NCBI RefSeq assembly: GCF_000321225.1
Contig: NW_004450661.1
Location: 514,983 to 578,982, forward strand
From: Odobenus rosmarus divergens
Lineage: Eukaryota > Chordata > Mammalia > Carnivora > Odobenidae
Reading direction: 5' to 3'
DNA length: 64,000 nucleotides
Positions 45,994 to 57,790 of this stretch are shown piece by piece (positions within the stretch are counted from its first letter, which is position 1; the number at the start of each line of letters is the position of its first letter). Both the position numbers and the translations under genes were made by a program. The notes below the pieces were generated by a model, which had not been told where the DNA came from, ran no database searches, and saw only the letters and a list, made by a program, of their open reading frames with translations.

Positions 45994-46460
45994 AAGGACT
46001 ATAAATAACTGAAATGATAATTTTCTTGAGAATTGTGTTTTAGACACAATAATATCCAGATCTTTCCATTGGAATCCATTGATAATTTTAGAACTTTCCT
46101 TGCCGAGGTAGAAAAGAATCCACAGTATTTTTAAAATTTTAATTACTCACTGAATGAAATCTAAAAGTATTTAATTATTAGATTTATGCCTCAAGGTAAG
46201 TTCAATGGTAATTACAGGATGTCTTTTTTTAAATTCTAATTCCAAATAATTAAATCCCAAACACATTGAATCATTATGATTATAATGAGAATAAAGGTGT
46301 CTTATATTTGAAACCAAAGTTTGGCTTTTTGTTTAACCTTTTTGCACCTCATCAAAGGGGGATGCTTTGGAAAGAAATCTGTCTCGATCTCTCTAATGCT
46401 GCTTTAAAACAAAATAAAAAAACCTAATTGTCTGCAGGAATGCTTTTCCATTACAATACC
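45994..46460. other. AT-rich non-coding block with TAAT motifs, conserved-looking
   Basis: AAAATTTTAATTACTCACTG, TATTTAATTATTAGATTTATG and CCAAATAATTAAATCCC are homeodomain-like. TCATCAAAGGGGG contains a reverse TCF/LEF core. No repeat family was recognised. Confidence 0.35.
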
Positions 46461-48100
46461 GGCAGAGAGAAAGCAAGCCCCAAGCTCTCAGCTTGCTGGA
46501 GGTTCCAAGGCACGCTGAATTCTCTTTTCCTATTTGTCATCCTTGGACACAGGAAGCACCCAGAAACCAGGCAAAAAGATGAAGTAGATACAGTGAGATC
46601 ATCAGGGCAATGGAGGAAAAGGATCTGGGAAGTACTCCCTCTCCCCGACCTCTCCCTGTCCATCAGTCTTGGGGGCATTTTTTGAGCTGGTCTTCAATTA
46701 AAAGTGAATGAATGGAGCAGGGTGGGGTTGGGTAGACACCTCACAGGGAGGTGCCCACAGACTAGAGAATATAAAGCAAGATCCACAGAATAAGATCTAA
46801 GGAAGGCTCGGACAGTATTGGGGACCAGGCAACAGTAATTGAGAACAAAGGCGCCTCTCCTTTCCCTGTGTTGATGAGGCCGCTGAGGAGCCCTTCCGAG
46901 GGCAGCTCAAAACAGCATACGAATTGAGCTTAGTTAGGGTCCTGCACACATCCCCGCCTTGTGCTCTGGAATTTGGGAAGTGGGAAGGTGGTGGTTTGTG
47001 GTTTCGAGGAGGAGCTGCAGGGTGGGGGTTCAGGAAGGAGGGGAGACGCACGTTTTTAAAAAGTAAATAAACCAAGCCCGGATGTCCTCCCCTGGCTGCT
47101 AAGGCAGAGAGGAGAGCACTTGCTCGTTGGAAAGCTTTTGGAGGCCAGGGGTAAGAGCCTGAGAGGAGGGAAGCAAAAAAGCTATAAAGAGCAGGCCAGA
47201 GAGCAATCATAATACTTAGAAAAATGTCACATTAAAACCTCCAGCTGCCGGCAGCTGGAGGGAAAAAGAGTTCCAGACAATAGCTGAGGGAACAAGTTGG
47301 ATCTTGTGTTCATTCCTGTGGTTAAAACAAGTCTGTGCGACCACGAGGAAAATTCCATTCTCCTCCGACCTTAACTCCCTGCTTACCCGAACGAGCTGCT
47401 TTGAAAAAGGCCCCTTGTTGAAAAAGTCCCCTTGAAGAGAGAACCCGCAATGCACGTCTCTCCTACCGGAAATTTCTCTCTTCTTGCACCCTCACATCTT
47501 GCAGTTTACCTCCTCTCCTCGGAGGGGCCTGGTTAGCACTTTGACGAGAGCATAAGGAATGAGGCAGTGTTCAGGAAAAGGATGCATTCTTTTGCCACCC
47601 TCCCTGCCCCCAACCACAGCGGCATTCACTTTAAACCTTGAGAACCATAGCTGTCCCGTGAACTTATTCACTAACTGAATAAATGTTTGTTGAATGCCTG
47701 CTAGGTTACAGGCTCCAGACTAGGCATTCAGGGAGGACAACCAAGGTCAAGATATTGCTAAGAACTTCCAAGTCGGGAGGCACAGGAAATATGAGGGTCT
47801 GTGTGCTGCTAACCATTTGACCAACTCAGTGAACTTTGTACATTGCGAAAGTGGAACATCACCTTTACCTTTCCTTCTTCGGGGGTTTTCGTTGGTCCAG
47901 CTGACAAGTGACCTGCCTGCTGGAGTCAGTCCAGCCAAGTATCCCTCTTCCTCACCAGTAATCCCAACATCTGGTCCTTTTCATCCCTCCCAGACAAGCC
48001 TAGGTCACCTTGCTCTGGGAACTCTCCCATTGGAAAAAGGAGATTATCAATAATTGTCCTGGGTCCAGGACAGATAGAAAACGATTTCGAATTCAGGGAG
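46461..48100. other. unannotated sequence
   Basis: The minus-strand ORF at 46797-47210 has no domain. An L3/MIR-like end (AATAAATGTTTGTTGAATGC) lies near 47677. No gene recognised. Confidence 0.3.
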
Positions 48101-48139
48101 GTTTGTTTAGCATCCTCCCTGTTTGTTTAGCATCTCCCT
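48101..48139 (+). repeat. 20-bp direct repeat, 2 copies
   Basis: GTTTGTTTAGCATCCTCCCT at 48101-48120 is followed by the same sequence lacking one C at 48121-48139. Confidence 0.95.
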
Positions 48140-48765
48140 CTCCCAGGAGAGGGAGAATCCGCTCAGAGAGGCATAGGAGGTGGAATCAAACATGTCTCCC
48201 CAGTGAGAAAATATAACAAGTAATCTAATACTCCAGGAAAAAGGCAAGGTTGGTAGACTGGGGTACTTAACAGAGATTCTAACTTATTTATAGTCAAACT
48301 GGGAAAGATCTGTGGCTTGACATATCTTCTGTTGCTCATCTTTACAAAGCCTTCCAAGAACTCCGATATGTGTTTAGTAATATAGAGAGAGCCGTAGGTG
48401 CTGCCCAGCACCCTGAGGGAGCTTACGATAGTGGTATGCTTACAATTTTAATAACAATTTCTCCAAAGGAAAAAAAAAGCCCCGTTTTCTAGCTTTTGCC
48501 AATTTCCATGGTGTAAATACTCCCACAGTGGTTGATTTTAAGGTACCAACATGAGGAGTTGGGAGGAAATGAACACAAGCAGCTCTTGCTGGTTGATATC
48601 AATTAACTCCAGACCACCAAAGCCTTATAATACACTGATACCGATAAACACGGGACATATTGGCAGAACCTCCTGATCAACTGACAGATTAGCATCAGAT
48701 GGAAAATCTTTAACTGAGCCCCAGAGGGGAGTATAATTTAGGGATGGCAGGAAAAATTACCCCAC
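48140..48765. other. unannotated sequence
   Basis: No gene or clear repeat was recognised. Confidence 0.3.
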
Positions 48766-49714
48766 AGCTACATGGAGACTGAGAACAGTACCTGTATTTC
48801 CCCTCCTGATCCCTTGGAAGCATAGAAAACCAGGGGATGTTAGAGCCCACAAAGATGGTGCCAATAAGCAAGACCACTCCCCTCATCCAGGCCCTTCCAG
48901 AAGGGGAACTGGATCAAGCAGGCATGCAGTGATCTAGATATACTCTGCTTCAGATACACATTCGTTGACGGGTTAGGTGTCCCTGCCATTGCACTGGGCT
49001 ATTGAACAGGAACCTAATAAACTAAATTATTAAAGATGAAAAACAAGGGGCACCTGGGTGGCTCAGTCGTTAAGCGTCTGCCTTCGGCTCAGGTCATGGT
49101 CCCAGGGTCCTGGGATCGAGCCCCACATCAGGCTCCCCGCTCCACGGGAAGCCTGCTTCTCCCTCTCCCACTCCCCCTGCTTGTGTTCCCTCTCTCACTG
49201 TGTCTCTCTCTGTCAAATAAATAAATAAAATCTTAAAAAAAAAAAAAAAAAGATGAAAAACAATTAGAGTTCTCTGGGGCCCTCCGAGCACCCATAGAGG
49301 CCACGTGACTGCCTCTACAGCTGATGGAAAGTGGATGAAGGTGCCACCAGCATGAAACCACAGACTCTGCCCGAATTTGTTATTCAGGGACTTGCCCTGG
49401 ACACAAGCTTTCTCGAAGCCCCACATGTGTGCCAGGCTCTGGATGCCTTAGCTTTTGAATCACTAGTGAGGAATAAGCTCTGTCTAGGACGGAAAAAAAA
49501 AAAAAAAAATACATTCCCATGTGAAGAACCCCAGCAAAAATTTTCTGGGTTGCATCTCTTGGGCAAATGTAATGGGATGGCAAAGTCTTTGGTGCTGAGG
49601 GAGCTCCAACTCCTTTCTGCCTGTAATTCATGATCCCTGAGACAATTATGAGCAATGAAAAGGCGTAAGTCAAAGGAACATCGAGTAAAGCTAGATTTAG
49701 GAAAATAACACATT
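48766..49714 (+). repeat. tandem duplication unit, copy 1 (949 bp)
   Basis: The unit starts AGCTACATGGAGACTGAGAAC and ends GAAAATAACACATT. Both ends recur immediately downstream: 48766-48860 equals 49715-49809 apart from one A/G change, and 49623-49714 equals 49860-49951 exactly. The unit holds a young CAN-SINE and an A17 run at 49493-49509. Confidence 0.9.
49047..49248 (+). mobile_element. CAN-SINE, young
   Basis: Starts GGGGCACCTGGGTGGCTCAGTC and ends in AAATAAATAAAATCTT plus poly(A). The 15-bp target-site duplication AAAGATGAAAAACAA is identical at 49032-49046 and 49249-49263. It is the least diverged SINE in the window. Confidence 0.97.
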
Positions 49715-49951
49715 AGCTACATGGAGACTGAGAACAGTACCTGTATTTCCCCTCCTGATCCCTTGGAAGCATAGAAAACCAGGGGATGTTAGAGCCCGCA
49801 AAGATGGTGNNNNNNNNNNNNNNNNNNNNNNNNNNNNNNNNNNNNNNNNNNNNNNNNNNGTAATTCATGATCCCTGAGACAATTATGAGCAATGAAAAGG
49901 CGTAAGTCAAAGGAACATCGAGTAAAGCTAGATTTAGGAAAATAACACATT
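49715..49951 (+). repeat. tandem duplication unit, copy 2, broken by the assembly gap
   Basis: The left arm (95 bp) and right arm (92 bp) match the two ends of copy 1 in the same order. The 762 bp between them in copy 1 are represented here only by 50 N. After the unit, unique sequence resumes at ACATTTAAATATCC. Confidence 0.85.
49810..49859. other. assembly gap (50 N)
   Basis: Exactly 50 unknown bases, a round number that suggests a placeholder rather than a measured gap. Confidence 0.98.
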
Positions 49952-50401
49952 ACATTTAAATATCCATATATATTTAATCTGTGTTTAATAATGCAAAGAA
50001 TACATTAGTCAAGGCTTAGGCAGATTCCATGTTGACAAGAGCTGCAGAACAGCCTGGCCCTCTGAAGTTTCCCAGCCTTGGTGCCACAGGAATGAAAACT
50101 TCTGGAGGAATGGAGCGTGTCATTGCAAACCTGAGGCACTGTAGAAATGCTAATGGAGGGATTGCAGAGGTCACCACAAAGTCGGGCTTGCTGCAAAGAA
50201 GAGAACTTAGGGGGAGCTGAAGAAATCCAAAGCTCCAGTCTCTAGACTGACTGACTTCATTTGCCACCCTCTGCAAGGCAGGGCAGGGAGCAGAAGGTAA
50301 CATCATGGGGGGCAGGGGGGAGGCACAGAGGGACCAGGATTGCTATTCCCATTGTTATTTTAGCTCAGCTCTCCTCTCCTGTCCTTGGGCTTTAATTCTA
50401 G
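49952..50401. other. unannotated sequence ending in a splice-acceptor-like tract
   Basis: 50361-50401 is pyrimidine-rich (CTCTCCTCTCCTGTCCTTGG...TTCTAG). No gene recognised. Confidence 0.3.
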
Positions 50402-50512
50402 ACTACCGGATGGGGAATGGCTGTCTGGACCCCAGCGGGAAGGCAGAACATGTCCCAGGGGGCAATTCCCTGGGCTCCAAGGCTCTTGCTGCCATGTGGT
50501 TGGGTGAACCAG
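50402..50512 (+). other. exon-like segment (111 bp), unproven
   Basis: The segment is preceded by a polypyrimidine tract ending TTCTAG and followed by the donor CAG|GTGAGT. It is 111 bp long, a multiple of three, and open in two frames. Neither translation resembles a protein I know. It could be an exon of an unknown coding or lncRNA gene, or a chance pairing of splice signals. Confidence 0.25.
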
Positions 50513-50849
50513 GTGAGTGTACTCAAGGATGAAGGAGGAATCACAAGCATGCCTAGCCTAGGCTTTAGTGTAATCATGCTTCTCCAAAACCTAGAAAGGG
50601 AACCAGCAGGGACAGAGGGCAGTATATGCCAAGTAATATCCAGAACATGGAGAGAAGAGGCCGGACTGCCAAGAAGTAGAAGAAATCCTCCTGCTTTGAT
50701 TGACCATCACACATATAACAATCATCGAGCCCCAAGTACTTTGAGCTTATTCCACTTTGGGCAACTCATTCCCTAGACTCTAGAGTCTCACTCGAGGCTC
50801 ACAGTTCACTGACAGCCTCAATGAAGACAGTCTCAAGAACAAAGTTACA
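50513..50849. other. unannotated sequence
   Basis: No gene or clear repeat was recognised. Confidence 0.3.
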
Positions 50850-51110
50850 GCAAGAAAGTATCTCAAAGACTATCTAACCCAATCTTCTAATCTTACAGAT
50901 AAGAAGACTGAAGCCCAGAGAAGTGATACAGATCATCCAAGGTTGCCCAGTCAGTAACAATGATGTATCCACGTACAACACTGCCCCTCCTCTTAAGCAC
51001 TGTTTTCAGTTCTGATGGTCTGTACTAAGGGAAGGCAAACATGCATTAAATGCCAGGCATTGTGCTAAGAGCTTGAATATGTATTATTTCCAAAAGAGTA
51101 AACACCAGCC
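50850..51110 (-). mobile_element. MIR relics
   Basis: CTTACAGATAAGAAGACTGAAGCCCAGAGAAGTG and TTAAATGCCAGGCATTGTGCTAAGAGC are parts of reversed MIR, probably two pieces. Confidence 0.65.
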
Positions 51111-51119
51111 TACCTCAAT

Positions 51120-51240
51120 AAAAGTTTACAGTCAGAACACTTGGCTGTAATTCTGGCTCTGCCATTTTTCAACTATATGATGTTGGATTGGTCATGGTAC
51201 TTCTCTAGGTGTCATTCTGCCTCTGGCACCTCGTGTGACC
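51120..51240 (+). mobile_element. MIR fragment
   Basis: TTGGCTGTAATTCTGGCTCTGCCATTTTTCAAC and TTCTCTAGGTGTCATTCTGCC fit the MIR core in sense. Confidence 0.55.
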
Positions 51241-52101
51241 ATCCCCCTAGCTTGTAGAACCTCCATATGCCGTCTACTGAATCACAGAATGAGTGCTAGT
51301 CTAGTCCAAAGCACAAAGGAAGAGATGAGGAATAAGAAACCAAGCCCGGGAAGCGAATGAATGTGCCTCTCACAAATGCCCAAGGGAAGAAGAATTGTGA
51401 TCAGGTTCAGATGTGACCCAACCTATATTCTTGAGTAAGCCCTGAAACACCCCAATTCCCCCCCGCCCCACCCTTGTACTTGGGAGCTACTCATCCTGAC
51501 TCCATTCGTGACAGTCATTCCACGAGTAGAAACACTCCAAGCTTTTTCTCAGCAAAAGACTGTGGAGGGACACAAGGACCACCTCCCTAGGTTTTGTTTC
51601 AACCTTCCTTCCAAGAACGGAGCCCCTTGAGATTCCAATTATCTGAAATTTCCTCATCTCACACAAGACTCCTCCCTTGAAGGGAAAGCCAAATTACCTC
51701 TTAGTGTCTTTTCAGGTGAAGCACCACGCTGAGGAGCGTGCTCATTCTAGCAGTGGGCACTTGGAAAAAACATGAGCTGTGACTCATCAGTCATTTTGAG
51801 CCAAGTATTTTGAATTTGCTCAGGGCAGGAAAATGGCCAAGGGGCTGGGCTGGGGAGGGGAGGGGAGGACCCACGTAGATGATGGCTAACAACTATCCAA
51901 CCCTGTTCCAAAAAGGCGAGTACAGGGGAGACTCTCAGAATATACGCTGCTATTCTTGTTGTCTCACTGCCAAGAGTCTCCTAAATCATCATGAAATGGC
52001 TGCTTTCTGCCTGCCTCGATCATGTATTACGGGGTATTAATAAATAATGGGAGGTTGTAGGACCAAAAGGTGGGAAAACCCAAAGGGAAGGTGATGGAGA
52101 G
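51241..52101. other. unannotated sequence
   Basis: No gene or clear repeat was recognised. Confidence 0.3.
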
Positions 52102-52154
52102 GCATAATTTAACAAGTAAATGAAAGAAGCTATTAAATCATAGTTAAATTATGC
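52102..52154. repeat. 12-bp perfect inverted repeat around a 29-bp spacer
   Basis: GCATAATTTAAC at 52102-52113 and GTTAAATTATGC at 52143-52154. The surroundings are AT-rich and repeat-poor, so a regulatory element with paired sites is possible. Confidence 0.9.
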
Positions 52155-52744
52155 TGGCACTGGCCAAAAAAGGGGGGGGGAGGATTTCTCGCTGCAAAAT
52201 GCTTTCAATAAAATATTGAAACTTCTCTCCTGGCTGACAGGGGCATCTCCCGTTCATAAAGATAGAAGTCTGTGGCCTGTGGCTCCCATCAGAGACTGAG
52301 TTCCGGCACGGGCCCCGAGGAGGGAGAGTTTCTAGGTGTTTCTCAGTACATACTTTTCCTCAGATGGGTAAACAGGCACCATTTGACACCCCATCTATGA
52401 TCTGTCTCTTGCTGGTGGCCTCAGTAGCCAGTTCACTAACTTTATGCCTATTTCTCCATTGACTCCTTTTGGTATACTTTGGAGTTCCCACCTTAGAGGA
52501 GGGGAAATACCAAAGTTGTGACTTAAAAATAACTCTTGTTATGTGCAGCTTTATACTTTCTCAGGTACCATCAAATCCATTAGCACTTTGACGTTTACTG
52601 TAATACTGTCAGGTAGGAGGTCAACTCTGTGAGTGGAGAAGCCAACTTTGTTCCTATTTGTGTGGCCAGAACACAGAAAAGTGCGCACTTCATAAATACC
52701 GAATTGGATGGATGCACGCGTGCAGGTGAGAGGTGAGTGAACGG
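52155..52744. other. unannotated sequence
   Basis: A short poly(G) lies near 52171-52180. No gene recognised. Confidence 0.3.
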
Positions 52745-52885
52745 ATGAAATCCCATCTTGTAGCTGAGAGGCTCAGAGAGGTTAAGTGACATGCCCAAGA
52801 CTGAACTATAGAGTGTGGTAGTTAGAACTAGCAGCGAGGCTTTCAGAGTCTCAACCTGTGCTCTTTCAACACAACATGTTGTCTC
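52745..52885 (-). mobile_element. MIR relic
   Basis: CCCATCTTGTAGCTGAGAGGCTCAGAGAGGTTAAGTGACATGCCCAAG is the reversed MIR core. Confidence 0.75.
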
Positions 52886-53569
52886 TCTTCAAGGTCACAC
52901 AGTAAACTAGATCAAAGCCAGTGTACGGGACCCCCGTAAATTCACACAAGCAAAAAGCAGACACATTTTTCTCTATTGGGATTGTGTTTTTAACTGGGGC
53001 ATAGACTGTTGTGGAGCATCTGAAGGACTTTGAGGGTCTCTGTATCTAAAGGAAGTTTCTGGAATCCTCTGGCAGAAGATCCACACAGAAGCCAGAACAC
53101 TACACAGTAAGTCTGTCCCTTTCCTTGTTTTCTGGGATGTGTGTGCTATGGTCTTGGCAGGAAAATTTGCTGCCATTCAATTTCTCCAACATGCTTGGGC
53201 CCCGAGCCCCAGTAGGAGAAGTATGTGTATCGACATGCCAGGGGAATAAAGTCACAGCAGAGTAGATTTGTTTGGACAGGCAGGCTTAGTGGTCTGACAG
53301 GGTGTGCAAGAGATCCACGCTACCCTGCATTTTAAGAAGGAGCTCCCTGGCAAACATATCTGAAAGCTAGGGGATAAATCTATCAGGGTCCCTGAATGGT
53401 CAGGAGTACAGAGGTTTGTTCAAACATCTTTCAAGCCAGTTAAGGGACCTCTGAACCTCTTTACAGACAGTAGCAGCTCAACCAAACTATGAATGCTTAG
53501 AAGAATCGTCAGACCAGGAGAGAAAATCAGAAGTTCACTTTAGCAGTCTGCACTCACTAGCAGGAAGAG
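52886..53569. other. unannotated sequence
   Basis: No gene or clear repeat was recognised. Confidence 0.3.
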
Positions 53570-53725
53570 GTTGCAGGGGGCTTTGGAATCAGGGAGAACC
53601 AGCCTCCACCACTTACAACCTGCTACCTCTGCAATTTTAAGCAAGTTATCTAAACTCTTTGAGCCTCAATTTCTTCCTCTTCTAAATGGGAATATTTGAA
53701 CCTGCTGTATCAATTATATTGGACT
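53570..53725 (+). mobile_element. MIR relic
   Basis: CTTTGGAATCAGGGAGAACC, CACCACTTACAACCTGCTAC and CTAAACTCTTTGAGCCTCAATTTCTTCCTC are the MIR core. Confidence 0.8.
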
Positions 53726-54200
53726 CTACAAGCTCTGCAAGCTGCAAGCGACAGACAGTCTAACACCCCAAGTGACGTAAACAAGATGCGAAAGAGAAAA
53801 AAAATAATTTGGACGCAAGCAGCTTGACTAGTACGGTGGTTCCACAAATCAGGAATCCAGGCTCCTTCCAACAGGTTGCTCTACCTTTCTGTAGCAGGCA
53901 CTTAGGCAGCACGGTTCAGGTTGGCTTTGCAAGCTCCTGGGACTTTGTCCAAAGTCCAGCCACCAGGCAGAAGGGGAATGCACTATCCTTATTTTAAGGA
54001 TATTTCTTAGGAGTTCTATGTAACCCTCCCTCTCATAGTCCCTTGGCCAGAACTGAGTCAGCCGGCCACATCTGTGTGCAAAGGGGGGCTGGGAAATTTT
54101 GTTTTTATTTTTAGTGTCCATGTGCTCAGATGAAACTCAGAGGTTCCATGTCTTACTAAAAGGGGGGGATGAGTACTGGGGGACAATCAATATAGTCTCT
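53726..54200 (+). mobile_element. old interspersed repeat, family uncertain
   Basis: CTGCAAGCTGCAAGCGACAGAC, CTTGGCCAGAACTGAGTCAGCCGGCCACA and a terminal GGGGGACAATCA have the layout of a common mammalian repeat (AGCTGCAAGTGACAGAAA type). Name not assigned. Confidence 0.4.
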
Positions 54201-54857
54201 CATATCTAATGTCCAAGATAAAATGAGATGAAAGTGTAAATCATCTACTTCAGGGCCTTGCATATAAGTAGTGTTTGGGAAATGCTAATGACTGCTATGG
54301 TTAGGGTTGATATACCTCTCTATCCAGGAACAGATTTCTGTGGGAAATCTCAGCAATGCCTGACACTTGACTACATCCCAGAAACATCATGAAATCCCAT
54401 CAGTTTTCTCACAGAGATCAAAGTGAAGTTCCCAATAAAGTCGAATGGTGAATTTGGAGAAGACTCAGGGGGAGAAATGAAGATGGGCAAAGCACAGTTA
54501 ACTGGGCCCCATGAGGGCGAGAGTGTGGAAACGGTGCAGATTTTGACTAGAAGACAGGTGACTTCCAAGTCGCCCTGTTTTCTCCATCATGGCAGCCAAA
54601 CCGCTTTCCTCCACCGACTACAAGAGCAAAGAAAGAGATAGGGAACAAAGTGAAAGTGGGGTGATACCTGGGGTTTTCATTTCTGCAGGTTTTTATGCAG
54701 GAGAATGAGATGGAGGAGGTGGAGAGGGTATTGTCAATTTAAAGAAGATCAGTTTTATTGGCACTTTGTGGATAACCTTTAAGTATTGCTTAAATAGAAG
54801 AAGTGGTAATCTTGCTAGAGGAATATGGATATATGTATATATATGATGTATGACGAC
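54201..54857. other. MIR 3' fragment, then unannotated sequence
   Basis: CAGGGCCTTGCATATAAGTAG near 54252 is a MIR-like tail. No gene recognised in the rest. Confidence 0.35.
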
Positions 54858-55286
54858 TACATCAGTCAGAGTTCTCCAGGGAAATATAACCAATAGGATA
54901 TATGCATAGGAAATACACACAAAGAGAGAGAGATGTATTTATGGTAAGGAATTGTGGAGGATAGCAAGTCCAAAATCTCCAGGGTAGGTCTGCAGGCTGG
55001 AGATCCGGGGGATATCCGTTGATATTGTAGTTTGAGTCCAAAGGCAGTCTGCCACTGCCTGGAGAATTCTCTCTTCCTCAGGAGAGGCCAGCCTTTTTCT
55101 TAAGGTATTCAACTAATGAGATGAGGCCCACCTGCATTATGGAGTATGATCTGCTTTACTTAAAGTCTACTGACTTAAATGTCAATCTCATCTAGAATAT
55201 ACCTTCACAGCAACACCCGGATGCATTTAAGCAAATATCTGGGCCCCTTGATTTAGCCAAATTGACAAAGAAAATTGATCATCACA
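54858..55286 (+). mobile_element. LTR-like interspersed repeat, family uncertain
   Basis: ACATCAGTCAGAGTTCTCCAGG, AAGTCCAAAATCTCCAGGG, GAGGCCCACCTGCATTATGGAG, ACTTAAATGTCAATCTCATCTAG and an end ATTGATCATCACA are a familiar mammalian repeat. The ends suggest a solo LTR. I cannot name the subfamily. Confidence 0.55.
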
Positions 55287-56129
55287 AAAACCTTCAGAGT
55301 TTTGTCCAAGAATAGAATCAAATTCGTGTGGGGACCTCTTCCTGCCATTAGGTTTTCTTTGCTTAAAAAGTCTCTAGTCAACAAAACAAACAGATTATTC
55401 AAACAAATACTTGGAAATATTGTGAACACTAAAAGAAGTACATCAGTGAAGGACTTAGGCTCAAGGAACAGGTAATGAATTTTCATTTCAGAGTCAAAAA
55501 AATTATATTAAAAGCAAAAAGAGGCAGAGTTAGGTCTTTATAGTGGATAGCATGGGACATCCTAGAATAATGATTCAAACCCCAGGAGGTGGCTGATGGA
55601 GAACCCTGACAGACACAGTCTGTTATGTGACTAATGCAGTAGATGGATATTTCACAGAAATTAATTGAGTTTTTGTCCTCATTGCTCTCAATGGAACCAA
55701 GATAGTAGGGGAAAAAGGTAGAGTGACTGAATGAATATGTTGAGTATGTGTGTAGGTGTTTATATTTGAGACAAAGATAGAATGGAGAGAAATAGGGAGG
55801 AGAAGGGCAAGAATATACATATTTAAGAAAATTTTACTTCCTTGAAGTGAAGAATAACCTATGGAACTGAGGAAATCTCAATGTCCACCTTGATTTTCCA
55901 TTATAAGCAAAAGAGAGGAGAAACTATGGGTGAATTCAGGGGTGCTGTGAAGACGCCTCTCATCTCCCTTCTCTTCTGGTCATAGTTCTGGGAAGACCCA
56001 CCGGTGTTACTCCTTTTGGACTGTGGCACTAGATGGGCTGGCACATGCAGCAGAGATCAGCCCTTGATATTTAGGAGCTCCAAGCTATTAAGGTCATGAA
56101 GGACTCCTTCAGCACACACCCAAGTCCTA
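55287..56129. other. unannotated sequence
   Basis: No gene or clear repeat was recognised. Confidence 0.3.
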
Positions 56130-56900
56130 AGCAGAGTCCAGGATGACTCCTTTAAAACCTGGGCATGATCCTGCCTTGCTCAGCTCAGAAGACTCCAGAG
56201 GCTTCATGGCCAGATGATTTCAATGCTGGCATCTTTGACCCTCACATCATGGCCCTAACTTTCCTTTCTGGCCTTATGTACCACCATGCCCCTGCCCATG
56301 TCCAGCACTCCAGCCAAACCTCCTCCCAGCCTGGCTCCCTGAATCTTTTTGATGCTTGCCTGTCTCTGTGTTTTCCTTTGTGATGTGTCCTCAGCCTGGA
56401 ATTCTTCATCCCACCCTTCAGTCCATCCACAGAGCTTTCCCAACTCAGTCCCAGGCTGCCTTAACCAAGAAGTCCTTTCTTTTTTTCATTCTAATTGCAA
56501 GAAGAAGGAATTTTTTATAAAAATATTTATTCATGCCAGGAAAGTATAAAGTGAAAGATTTCTCCATGCCATACCGCCCACCACCATAACCAAGAACAAC
56601 AACCTGACACCTCCCCCGTGCCAGGCATAAGGGTTGTGATTAGTTTGGTGAACATCTCAAGCTCTCTCACACCCCCCATTTAGATCAGTGGAGAAGATCT
56701 CTCCAACCTCTAAAGTGCCCTGGCATTTGCTAGCCCTCTTATGATACTTCATCTTGTTCTGCTTTGTGTTATATGTAAACTTATCTTACTTTATCTCCAT
56801 ATTTGTCTTTCTTCACTGAAATGTAACTTATTTGAGGGTGATCTATAGATATGTTAATCTGTATTTCCCCATCACAGAGATTAAGACAATTTCCTCCATA
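56130..56900 (+). mobile_element. L2 relic(s)
   Basis: TGATCCTGCCTTGCTCAGCTC, GGCCTTATGTACCACCATGCCCCTG, CAGCCTGGAATTCTTCATCCC and, after a gap, TCACTGAAATGTAACTTATTTGAGGG are LINE-2 in order. A second 5' piece may be missing between 56470 and 56680. Confidence 0.65.
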
Positions 56901-57549
56901 TTTGGTTTAGCTCACCAAATATGTCCTAGGCCTTATTCAGCTAAGAACCAAGGAGGAAACAAGCAAACAAACAAACAAAGCCCACACAACCCAGGCTTTA
57001 AGGAACCTGCAGTTTAAGTGACCCTTCTCTCCCATCAAAAAACAAAAAATGTTTGCAGAATTGTTACTGTCGACACAGATACTAACTACACAGAAGCAAT
57101 AGATCCCGGCTCTGTGGAGGTGACATTCATTTGAGCTAAAATTGTTTACCAAAAATATTTAAGAGCGCTTGAAAAGCAATCATGAAATATGAACAAATGG
57201 CAGTGAGTTCAAAATGGGGGAGGGGGGTGGCAAATGAGAAGGCATGTCGGTCGAGAGGGGGTTGACACCAAAGACTTTTGCAAAGCTCTCTAGAGGAGTG
57301 TGCCTGTTGGAGCATCTGGGATGTTATTTATGATGCACTGAAGGCTGTCAACAGCATTCTTCCGGAGAATTCCACCTGCAAGGGGGAAGTCATTAAAAGA
57401 GGAGGCGCTACCACACCGGGCTGGATAGAGCCTTCCAGCCTCTAGTTTAATCCCTCTGACCCTGGAGGCGAATTTCTTTTTCTTTTGCTCTTTCCTGGTC
57501 TGAAGTCATCGACTATTATTTATATTTTCAGCCAGTGTAGCATATATAG
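56901..57549. other. unannotated sequence
   Basis: A (CAAA)n stretch lies near 56959-56980. No gene recognised. Confidence 0.3.
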
Positions 57550-57790
57550 TGAAGAGACTCTCCTATCAGAAAGACCAGGACTCAAATGCCAATACTGATG
57601 CATCCTCACTGGGGGCCCGAGCAACTGAGAACCCACATTTCTTCATCTGCAAAATGGGAATAACAGCACCTAACACATGGGGCTTAGGCGAGGATGAAGT
57701 TTAATTGCATTTGTGAAATGCTCTAGTGCAAATGATTTGGCGCAAAGCAAGTGCTCAATGAACAGGAGCTATTTTTATTGTTCAGCCCAT
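57550..57790 (+). mobile_element. MIR relic
   Basis: AAAGACCAGGACTCAAATGCC, TTCTTCATCTGCAAAATGGGAATAACAGCACCTA and GCAAAGCAAGTGCTCAATGAACAGG are MIR core and tail. Confidence 0.85.
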
